Source: Chloroflexota bacterium
GTDB taxonomy: Bacteria; Chloroflexota; Chloroflexia; Thermomicrobiales; UBA6265
NCBI GenBank assembly: GCA_023415845.1
Contig: JAEZJB010000414.1
Location: forward strand, 1 to 6,900
Direction of reading: 5' to 3'
Length of the DNA stretch: 6,900 bases
This document shows, one piece after another, positions 1 through 5,608 of this stretch; positions within the stretch are counted from its first letter, which is position 1; every line of letters begins with the position of its first letter. The notes under the pieces are model-generated. The model did not search any database. It was not told the origin of the DNA and saw only the letters and a program-made list of their open reading frames with translations. A program made the translations under genes and the position numbers.

Positions 1-39
1 ATTGTAGACTGGCGTCTCGGAGATTCAGGAAGCGTGGTG

Positions 40-600
40 ATGAGGAGCAGGGTGAAAGCGGTTTCGTGTAATGAGCTGGTCCTGCCGCTCGTCGAGCAGT
101 ATGTTGAGCGACTCGAACTTCCGACAGTGGATCTGTGGTTGACGACCGATCGCACGACGTACGGAACTTGGCTCAAGCGACATATTCCTACCAGATATGG
201 TGGGGCGTAATGCTTTCTCCGACATGAGAAGAAGCATGCCGTGTTGATCAATCTCGAGCGGATCGACCTGGCGAAACCAAAGGCGCTGGAGATCGTGGTG
301 GCCGAAGAGCTCGTGCACATGCGCGATCACCTGGACGGTGACTTTCGGCGGCACTCTCATCACGGTTACGATCGAATCGCTCATCGCGTGGCGGAGTTGA
401 CCGGTGCGACGCTCGAAGAGATCCGCAACGCACTCATTCCTGTCGCGCGAAAGCCGTTGCGATATGTGTACGCCTGCCCTGGTTGCCGAATGCAGGTGGA
501 GCGGCGGCGAAAGGGGACATGGTCGTGCGGACGATGCTCACCGGTCTTCGATGCCCGGTTCCAGATGCAGCTGGTGCTCGATCGCCACGCCACATCCTGA
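40..600 (+). pseudogene. SprT-like zinc metallopeptidase family gene, interrupted by one in-frame TAA
   Basis: Reading from ATG at 40, which has AGGAAG (27-32) seven bases upstream, gives about 186 codons ending at TGA 598-600, with a single in-frame stop TAA at 208-210 (codon 57). Protein sense continues smoothly on both sides: ...RHIPTRYGGA, stop, CFLRHEKKHAVLINLERIDL..., followed by an EELVH motif (codons 89-93), a downstream HHG motif and a four-Cys ribbon. This layout (N-terminal part, HExxH-like helix, third-ligand His, C-terminal CxxC...CxxC) is that of SprT-like proteins of about this length. TAA is one base from TAC or TAT (Tyr), so a point nonsense mutation or a sequencing error is the simplest explanation. 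The frame is also open leftward to the window edge, so an earlier start cannot be excluded. Gene or pseudogene status is inference. Confidence 0.55.
241..600 (+). CDS. SprT-like protein, C-terminal part with zinc ribbon
   Basis: This is the uninterrupted 119-codon 3' portion, starting at GTG 241; a purine-rich AGAAGAAG lies a few bases upstream and could serve as a weak ribosome site. Residues 22-26 are EELVH, where SprT-like metallopeptidases have HExxH; the first zinc-ligand His is replaced by Glu, while the general-base Glu23, His26 and a later His-His-Gly (40-42, candidate third ligand) remain. Residues 79-99 hold C79-P-G-C82 and C96-G-R-C99, with aromatic and basic residues between, a C-terminal zinc ribbon as found in SprT/Spartan-like proteins. 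Family members act on DNA-bound or DNA-crosslinked proteins, but with an altered HExxH no protease activity should be assumed. If translated alone it lacks the N-terminal third of the domain. Family assignment is fairly secure; function is not. Confidence 0.6.
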   Translation: MLINLERIDLAKPKALEIVVAEELVHMRDHLDGDFRRHSHHGYDRIAHRVAELTGATLEEIRNALIPVARKPLRYVYACPGCRMQVERRRKGTWSCGRCSPVFDARFQMQLVLDRHATS

Positions 601-696
601 CATCCACCAAAGGTACGACTACCTGATCAGGGTACACTTCCAGCACGTGGTCCCGCGAATCCACGCGGATGTTCGCCTCTATCTGAGAGCTTGCTC

Positions 697-1401
697 GTGT
701 TGTTGTTGAAACTCTTCTGGGCCGGACTGCGCGACATGTTCAGCCAGTTCATGGTGTTCGCGCTGCTGTCCTTAAGCTGGTGGTTGGCGGTCATCCTGAT
801 CGTTCCGGGTCCACCGGCGACGACGGCGTTGATGTCCGTGGCAGATCCGCGCCGAATGGGCGCCGCCCCCGAGTTTGGCGATGCCTGGGAAGTGTTCAAG
901 AGCTCCTGGAAGCGGTCGTGGGGAATAGCCGCCTTCACGCTACCGTTCCTGCTGATGCTGATCTGGAACCTCACGTTCTTTGGAGGCGTCGAGAGCTACT
1001 TTGCCGCGATGGTTCCGCTCTGGACCGTGATGTTCGTACTCCTCTTCGTGATCGCGCTCTACGCCTACTCGATGGCGGGGACCATGGAGTCTGGGGTTCG
1101 AAACGCCTTCCGTGGCTCGATGTATGTGCTGGTCAGCCGACCGTTCCTGAGCATCTTCCTTTCCATCATGCTCCTGCTGCTCACGCTGCTGATGGCGGTG
1201 ATGGTGATTCCCCTGCTGCTGTTTGGGCCGGCACTGATCGCCTGTATCGTGAACCGCGTAACGTTGACGGTGCTTGGCGAGCCGATTATCGATCCCGATG
1301 CACCAACGCCGGAGCGGGCAGACGAACGGCAGCGTGGTCTCAATCCTGATCCGACATTCTTCTCACGCTTTCGGCGGAGCCAAAGCCAGAAGGGGCGGTA
1401 A
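697..1401 (+). CDS. DUF624/YesL-like integral membrane protein
   Basis: This is a 234-residue membrane protein. I chose GTG 697 because GAGAG (685-689) sits seven bases upstream; TTG 691 is in frame but too close to that site. Hydrophobic segments lie near residues 16-37, 76-96, 102-124 and 150-187 (probably two helices), followed by a charged, Pro/Arg-rich cytoplasmic tail of about 40 residues. After the first helix come PGPPATTALMSVA (37-49) and then DAWEVFKSSWKRSW (62-75), resembling the 'P.-.-GPAT.AL' and 'F.SF...F' pattern of the DUF624 family typified by B. subtilis YesL. YesL-type proteins are often found near carbohydrate transport or regulatory genes, but no such neighbour exists here and no function can be assigned. 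Its TAA stop abuts the trmH ATG, so the two genes are probably co-transcribed. Confidence 0.72.
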   Translation: MLLLKLFWAGLRDMFSQFMVFALLSLSWWLAVILIVPGPPATTALMSVADPRRMGAAPEFGDAWEVFKSSWKRSWGIAAFTLPFLLMLIWNLTFFGGVESYFAAMVPLWTVMFVLLFVIALYAYSMAGTMESGVRNAFRGSMYVLVSRPFLSIFLSIMLLLLTLLMAVMVIPLLLFGPALIACIVNRVTLTVLGEPIIDPDAPTPERADERQRGLNPDPTFFSRFRRSQSQKGR

Positions 1402-2043
1402 ATGGAAAATCACGACTCTGCCAATGATGCGCCAGAGGTCAAAGCGACCCGTTTTCCGCGCACCGATCGGCGGCTGGCCTGGGTACGCCAGGTGCTCGAG
1501 CAGCGTCAACCTGACCTGACCGTCGTGCTCGAAGACGTTCATGACCCGCATAACGTCAGTGCGGTCCTCCGCAGCTGTGATGCCACCGGTGTGCTCGACG
1601 TGCATCTGGTCTACGTTCACGAGACTCCGCCCGCCAAAGCGTTCCACCGGACCACGTCTGCGTCGGCAGCCAAATGGGTTCGTACCTATTTCCACGAGTC
1701 AGTGGACGCCTGTTTCGAGGTGCTGCGCAATCAGGGCAAGGCGATCTGGGCGACGTTCCTCGGTGAGACGTCGCACGATCTCTACGACCTGAACCTGGCT
1801 GCGCCCTCTGCCCTGGTGTTCGGGAACGAACATCGGGGAGTCAGCAAGCGAGTGATGGAGCTGGCAGACGGCTCCGTGGCGATCCCGATGCATGGGATGG
1901 TGGAGAGCCTGAACATCTCCGTGGCATGTGCCGTGTCGCTGTTCGAAGCCATGCGGCAACGGCGAAGCAAGGGGCTGTACGACACGCCGCAACTCGATGC
2001 TGCCACCATGGTCGATCTCGAACTCGCCTGGCTGCGGAAGTAG
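1402..2043 (+). CDS. trmH: tRNA (guanosine-2'-O-)-methyltransferase TrmH, SpoU/SPOUT family
   Basis: This 213-residue protein would use S-adenosylmethionine to methylate the ribose 2'-OH of a tRNA guanosine (G18 in classical TrmH). The three SPOUT trefoil-knot motifs are clear. Motif 1 is EDVHDPHNVSAVLRSCDATG (44-63), with Asn51 and the catalytic-type Arg57. Motif 2 is LVFGNEHRGVS (138-148). Motif 3 is IPMHGMVESLNISVA (161-175), with Ser169, Leu170 and Asn171. The phrase QRQPDLTVVLEDVHDPHNVS closely resembles E. coli TrmH (RRQPDLTV...V.KPHNVSA), which supports TrmH over the ribosomal RlmB or the wobble enzyme TrmL. Against E. coli TrmH (229 residues) it has an N-terminal extension of about 16 residues and a shortened C-terminus. 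The ATG at 1402 has AAGGGG (1390-1395) six bases upstream and follows the upstream stop directly. G18 specificity is inferred from similarity only. Confidence 0.93.
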   Translation: MENHDSANDAPEVKATRFPRTDRRLAWVRQVLEQRQPDLTVVLEDVHDPHNVSAVLRSCDATGVLDVHLVYVHETPPAKAFHRTTSASAAKWVRTYFHESVDACFEVLRNQGKAIWATFLGETSHDLYDLNLAAPSALVFGNEHRGVSKRVMELADGSVAIPMHGMVESLNISVACAVSLFEAMRQRRSKGLYDTPQLDAATMVDLELAWLRK

Positions 2044-2049
2044 GTCCTA
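2041..2049. other. Palindrome holding both converging stop codons
   Basis: TAGGTCCTA (4+1+4 dyad) contains the TAG stop of trmH (2041-2043) and, on the other strand, the TAG stop of the metal regulator (2047-2049), with three bases between them. Just beyond, CTCCT-GCG-AGGAG (2050-2062) could form a 5-bp hairpin inside the last codons of the regulator. Neither is followed by a T-run on either strand, so I do not call a rho-independent terminator. How the two convergent transcripts end is not visible. Confidence 0.4.
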
Positions 2050-2763
2050 CTCCTGCGAGGAGACCACCCGGATTCCCATCGCCACGTCCCACGGAAGATT
2101 GGTCTGCTCGCCATCGACCCGGACAGAGACGTCCTGATCGTCGACGGGGGTTTCTAGCATGGTGACGGTGGTGCCAGGCTTGATTCCGGCGTCGACGATG
2201 GCGCTGAGCGTGTCCGGATTGCGGTCGCTGATCCGGCTGACCTCATGCTCGGTGCCGGGCGCGGCTCCGAGGAGGGCGATATCGGCCACGTCGGGCAGGG
2301 TGCCGTCACGGCCAGGGATCGGGTCGCCATGCGGATCGAACTGCGGAAATCCGAGCACCTGTTCCATACGGGACTCGAGCTCTTCGGACATGTGATGTTC
2401 GAGCCGCTCCGCCTCCGCATGCACCTCGGCGATGTTATAGCCGAGCGCCTCCGCAAGATACAGCTCGAGCAAACGGTGGTGCCGAATGACCTCGAGAGCG
2501 ATCGCTCGTCCAGCGGGCGTCAACTGAGCGCCATGATAGGGGTTGTGGACAACCAGTTTCAGGTCGTCCAGTTTCTTCATCATGTTTGTGACCGAGGGAT
2601 TTGAAAAGCCAAGCCGCTCGGCCAGGCGGAGATTCGTGATGGGCAGACCGTCCTGGTCGATCAGGAACGCAGTCTTCAAATAGTCTTCCATCGCGGTCGT
2701 CACGCGGGTGTCACCGCCGAACCGTGCCGGTGGGGATGTGGTTGTCATGTCGTGCTGTGACAT
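2047..2763 (-). CDS. mntR: DtxR/MntR-family metal-dependent transcriptional repressor
   Basis: This 238-residue regulator has the full three-part DtxR architecture: a winged helix-turn-helix (about 21-92; recognition-helix region around GFSNPSVTNMMKKL, 52-65), a metal-binding dimerisation domain (about 93-150, ending in DPIPG) and a C-terminal SH3/FeoA-like domain (about 158-236). It aligns to Corynebacterium DtxR without gaps at a constant offset of 17 over the metal residues: D27 (DtxR M10), E119 (C102), E122 (E105), H123 (H106) for the primary site; H96, E100, H115 (H79, E83, H98) for the ancillary site. Asp and Glu in place of DtxR Met10 and Cys102 are the substitutions seen in Mn-responsive MntR, so Mn(II) is the likely effector. 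It is the last gene of the uptake operon, 27 bases after permease 2, with its own site GAGGGAG (2772-2778) eight bases before ATG. Location in the operon implies autoregulation (inference). Confidence 0.92.
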   Translation of the reverse strand: MSQHDMTTTSPPARFGGDTRVTTAMEDYLKTAFLIDQDGLPITNLRLAERLGFSNPSVTNMMKKLDDLKLVVHNPYHGAQLTPAGRAIALEVIRHHRLLELYLAEALGYNIAEVHAEAERLEHHMSEELESRMEQVLGFPQFDPHGDPIPGRDGTLPDVADIALLGAAPGTEHEVSRISDRNPDTLSAIVDAGIKPGTTVTMLETPVDDQDVSVRVDGEQTNLPWDVAMGIRVVSSQE

Positions 2764-2771
2764 GGGTTCGG

Positions 2772-2778
2772 CTCCCTC
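2772..2778 (-). promoter_or_regulatory. Shine-Dalgarno of the metal regulator gene
   Basis: GAGGGAG on the minus strand lies eight bases before the ATG ending at 2763. It fixes this start over the in-frame ATG five codons downstream. It also suggests that the regulator is translated independently, unlike the upstream genes, which are joined by ATGA overlaps. Confidence 0.6.
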
Positions 2779-2790
2779 GATCTGCCTCGT

Positions 2791-3876
2791 TCATTTTCCT
2801 GGTCTACCAATCACCTCCGCTGTGGAGGGGACAGTCAGCATACCCTGTTTGGTTTCGACGATGCGGCGGTTTGCCGTGGCATCGCGCAGGGCTGCCTCAG
2901 TGGTCGCGGATGCCCAGCCAAAATCCTGCGCGAGGGAGTTCACCGTCACCCCTCCCGGCTTGGAGGCGATGTGGGCGACCAGCAGCTCCTGCAGAAATTC
3001 GCGGCGTTGCCGGGCACGTCCCCGGGCTCGGGCAAGCACGCCCTGTGATGGCGAAACGAGGAAGGCAACGAGGAACATCACTCCAAGCGAGGTCGCCATC
3101 GCGCCAGCGACCGAGCCATCGATCCAGCGCGCGACGTAATAGCCGATCACCGACGACGACGCGCCGATACCCATCGAAAGGAAGAGCAACGGGGGCAGGT
3201 CGCGGGTGAGGAGCTGGGCAGTCGCGGCCGGGACGATGAGCATCGCCACCACCAGCACCGCGCCGACTGCGTCGAAGGAAAGAACGGTGGTGGCCGAGAC
3301 GGTGGCCATGAGCAGGTAGTGCAGAACGACCGGTGAAATTCCCACTGCGGCGGCGAACCCGGCATCGAACGTTGAGAGCTTCCATTCCTTGTACAGAAGT
3401 GTCACGAGCAGGATGTTGATCGCCAGCATGATGCCCAGTGTCCAGAACGCCTGCACGCCGAGATCTCGACCAAACAGATGCAGATGGTACAGCGGGACGT
3501 AGGCGATTTCACCGAACAGGACGGCGTCGACATCGATGTGAACGGTGCTGGGGAAGCGGGAGATCATCACCACCCCAAGGCCGAAGAGAAAGGGGAAGAC
3601 TAGCCCGATGGCTGCGTCCTCTTTCACCAGACCGGTGCGCTGAATCCAGGCCACAAGGACCACCGTGAGCAGCCCCACCGCGCCAGCTCCGATCGTCATG
3701 AGCAATGGAGATCGAGAGTGGGTGAGTGCGAAGACGACCACGATGCCCAGGAGCACGCTGTGCGAGATGGCATCTCCCATGAGGGCCAGTCGCCTCAGGA
3801 CGAGCCAGGCACCAACCAACCCGCACGAGGCACCGACGAGCGCCCCGGTAATCATGATGATGGTGGGTGCGCTCAT
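2791..3876 (-). CDS. troD: Manganese/zinc ABC transporter permease (ABC-3 family) with C-terminal winged-helix-like tail
   Basis: This 361-residue membrane permease is one of two that would form the import channel for Mn(II) or a related ion. Roughly residues 1-274 are very hydrophobic and show the ABC-3 marks: LRRLALMGDAISHSVLLG (27-44), matching the family's 'GDALSHAVLPG', and YKEWKLSTFD, the cytoplasmic segment also present in permease 1 as FKELKLLTFD, presumed to contact the ATPase. After residue 275 comes a soluble tail of about 87 residues: a basic Arg-rich linker (283-292), a helix (about 291-306), then VTVNSLAQDFG and ASATTEAALRDATANRRI, then a wing-like strand pair around VETKQGMLTV. 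This reads as a winged helix. Tails of this sort are known on some Mn/Fe ABC permeases (Chlamydia YtgCR is a permease-DtxR fusion). Its ATG overlaps the permease 1 stop (ATGA). The symbol follows gene order. Confidence 0.9.
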   Translation of the reverse strand: MSAPTIIMITGALVGASCGLVGAWLVLRRLALMGDAISHSVLLGIVVVFALTHSRSPLLMTIGAGAVGLLTVVLVAWIQRTGLVKEDAAIGLVFPFLFGLGVVMISRFPSTVHIDVDAVLFGEIAYVPLYHLHLFGRDLGVQAFWTLGIMLAINILLVTLLYKEWKLSTFDAGFAAAVGISPVVLHYLLMATVSATTVLSFDAVGAVLVVAMLIVPAATAQLLTRDLPPLLFLSMGIGASSSVIGYYVARWIDGSVAGAMATSLGVMFLVAFLVSPSQGVLARARGRARQRREFLQELLVAHIASKPGGVTVNSLAQDFGWASATTEAALRDATANRRIVETKQGMLTVPSTAEVIGRPGK

Positions 3877-4820
3877 CGCTGGGTCACTCCGTGGTGGTCG
3901 GCAGTGGTGAGAGCCTGGCGGAAGGTTTCGGCACGACGCCTGCGGGCCTGCCAGGTTGCCAGGACTCCACGTTCAGGAGCAAAGAGGAGGGAGAACGCGA
4001 CGACGATCGTTGCCGCGATCACGATCATGGGACCGGTCGGCAATCGATCGATCAGGCTGCTCGCGACCGATCCGCTCACTCCCGAGATCAGACCAAATGC
4101 CCCTGACAGTATCACCATTCCCGACAGGCTTGACGTCCACTGCCGAGCAGCGACCGCCGGGGCGATCAGCAGCGACACCATGAGGATCACTCCCACGGTC
4201 TGGAGTCCGATCATGATCGTCAGCACCAGTAGACCGGCGAGTAGTGCTCCGGTCACCGACGGATTGAAACCAAGACTCGCGGCGAATAACGGATCGAAGG
4301 TCAGGAGCTTGAGCTCCTTGAACGTCAGGACAAGGACGCCGATCACGATGACGGCGACGACCGACATAACGACCACGTCGCGCGGGAGAATGGTGGCCGC
4401 CTGACCGAAAATGAACCTGTCGAGCCCGCTCTGAGCGGCATCGCCGGAATGCTGAATGCGCGTCAGCAACAGAATCCCGAAGCCGAAGAAGACACTCAAA
4501 ATGATGCCGAGTCCGGTCTCCATCGAGACGATCGACCAGCGGTTGATGATTAGGAGAACTGCCGTGCCGAGCAGGCCGCTGATTGCACCACCGATCAGCA
4601 GCACTTCAGTGGACCTGGTACCGGTGAGCATGAAGGCGAGGCAGATTCCGGGCAGGGCGGCGTGGGCAAGGGCGTCGCCGATGAGACTCTGACGCCTGAG
4701 CACGGCAAACGCACCAACCGCCCCGCTGGTCATGCCGAGAATGACCGATCCGAGAATGACATTTCGGAGCGTGGCGTCCCAGGAGAGATTGAGAATGGCA
4801 AGAGGCAGGAGGAATGTCAT
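3873..4820 (-). CDS. troC: Manganese/zinc ABC transporter permease, ABC-3 family
   Basis: This 315-residue inner-membrane permease is predicted to pair with permease 2 as a heterodimeric channel. It is hydrophobic almost throughout, with eight or so membrane segments. The family motif LRRQSLIGDALAHAALPG is at 41-58, and the cytoplasmic FKELKLLTFD segment at 167-176 is the presumed coupling site for the ATPase. The C-terminus is a short basic tail (WQARRRRAETFRQ) without the extra domain of permease 2. Its ATG overlaps the ATPase stop, and its own stop overlaps the permease 2 start, both as ATGA, implying coupled translation and fixed stoichiometry. Sequence alone does not tell Mn from Zn or Fe in this family; the Mn-type regulator in the operon argues for Mn. 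Confidence 0.92.
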   Translation of the reverse strand: MTFLLPLAILNLSWDATLRNVILGSVILGMTSGAVGAFAVLRRQSLIGDALAHAALPGICLAFMLTGTRSTEVLLIGGAISGLLGTAVLLIINRWSIVSMETGLGIILSVFFGFGILLLTRIQHSGDAAQSGLDRFIFGQAATILPRDVVVMSVVAVIVIGVLVLTFKELKLLTFDPLFAASLGFNPSVTGALLAGLLVLTIMIGLQTVGVILMVSLLIAPAVAARQWTSSLSGMVILSGAFGLISGVSGSVASSLIDRLPTGPMIVIAATIVVAFSLLFAPERGVLATWQARRRRAETFRQALTTADHHGVTQR

Positions 4821-5608
4821 CGCAGCATCGCCTCGACCGGAGCCATCTCCGATCCGGCACGGACTGCGGCGGTGTCCGAGCGCTCGAGTGGGTTGGATGG
4901 CGGCTGGTAGGTACGGCGCAGATTCTCTTCTGTAAAGACTTCGGCGACCGGGCCTGCGGCAATCAGGCTCACATTCAGGAGGATGACGTTGTCGAAGTAC
5001 TCTGGAACCGAGTCAAGATCGTGATGGACGGCCACCACGGTCTTGCCGGCATCCCGTACCTCGTGGAGGAGTTGGACGATCGCACGTTCGGTGACCGCGT
5101 CGACGCCGACGAATGGTTCGTCCATGAGATAGAGGTCCGCCTGCTGAGCCAGTGCGCGGGCAAGAAAGACCCGTTGCTGTTGACCACCAGAGAGCTGGCT
5201 GATTTGCCGATCCGCGAAGCTGGCCATCCCTACTCGGGCCAGGCATTCCCGGGCGATCTCGCGATCCTCGCGACCAGGTCGGCGGAACCAGCCGAGCCGG
5301 CCATATCGACCCATCACCACGACGTCGAGGGCATTGGTAGGAAAGTCCCAGTCGACTGATCCGCGCTGCGGCACGTACGCGACTCGCTGCCGAACATCGT
5401 TGAGTTGGGCGTCAAAAATCCGGGTGACGCCGGCAGCGATGGGAACGAGTCCGAGGATTGCCTTGAGCAACGTGCTCTTGCCGGCACCGTTGGGACCGAC
5501 AATCGCGGTCGCCTTGCCTTCCTCCAGGTCGATATCCAGGTCCCACAACACGGGTGACTCGTGATATGCCACCGTGAGGTCGCGCGCTTCGATCACGTGA
5601 GCGGTCAT
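4817..5608 (-). CDS. troB: ABC transporter ATP-binding protein, manganese/zinc uptake
   Basis: This 263-residue ATPase would power the two permeases from the cytoplasmic face. All nucleotide-binding motifs are intact: Walker A GPNGAGKS (38-45), Q-loop Gln81 in YVPQRGSVDWDFP (78-90), signature LSGGQQQR (139-146), Walker B LYLMDEP (159-165) with catalytic Glu164, D-loop around GVDA (168-171) and switch His196 in VHHDL. The 'PQRGSVDWDFP' stretch after the Q-loop and the 'MGRYGRLGWFRRP' segment are typical of the Mn/Zn (MntB, TroB, PsaB-like) branch. The last 30 residues form a polar tail past the usual end of the fold. It is translationally joined at both ends by ATGA overlaps, to the binding protein upstream and permease 1 downstream. 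Confidence 0.95.
   Translation of the reverse strand: MTAHVIEARDLTVAYHESPVLWDLDIDLEEGKATAIVGPNGAGKSTLLKAILGLVPIAAGVTRIFDAQLNDVRQRVAYVPQRGSVDWDFPTNALDVVVMGRYGRLGWFRRPGREDREIARECLARVGMASFADRQISQLSGGQQQRVFLARALAQQADLYLMDEPFVGVDAVTERAIVQLLHEVRDAGKTVVAVHHDLDSVPEYFDNVILLNVSLIAAGPVAEVFTEENLRRTYQPPSNPLERSDTAAVRAGSEMAPVEAMLR

Noticed and set aside
25..384. Minus-strand open frame over the SprT-like region
   Set aside because: Antisense to the zinc-ribbon gene; no motif, and the plus-strand reading gives the EELVH and CxxC motifs.
646..668. Hairpin candidates (CGTGG/CCACG and CCGCG/CGCGG) between the SprT-like gene and the membrane protein
   Set aside because: Only 5-bp stems, mutually exclusive, and no T-run follows, so not convincing as a terminator.
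2708..3209. Plus-strand open frames opposite the start of the regulator and end of permease 2
   Set aside because: Arg/Ser/Pro-rich shadow translations of a high-GC region; the minus-strand genes are far better supported.
3718..4404. Long plus-strand open frame opposite both permeases
   Set aside because: It crosses the junction of two clear minus-strand genes and shows low-complexity Thr/Ile/Met-rich sequence expected of an antisense membrane-protein frame.
4814..5359. Plus-strand open frame of about 180 codons opposite the ATPase gene
   Set aside because: It lies wholly antisense to a gene with intact Walker A, signature and Walker B motifs, and its own translation has no recognisable domain.
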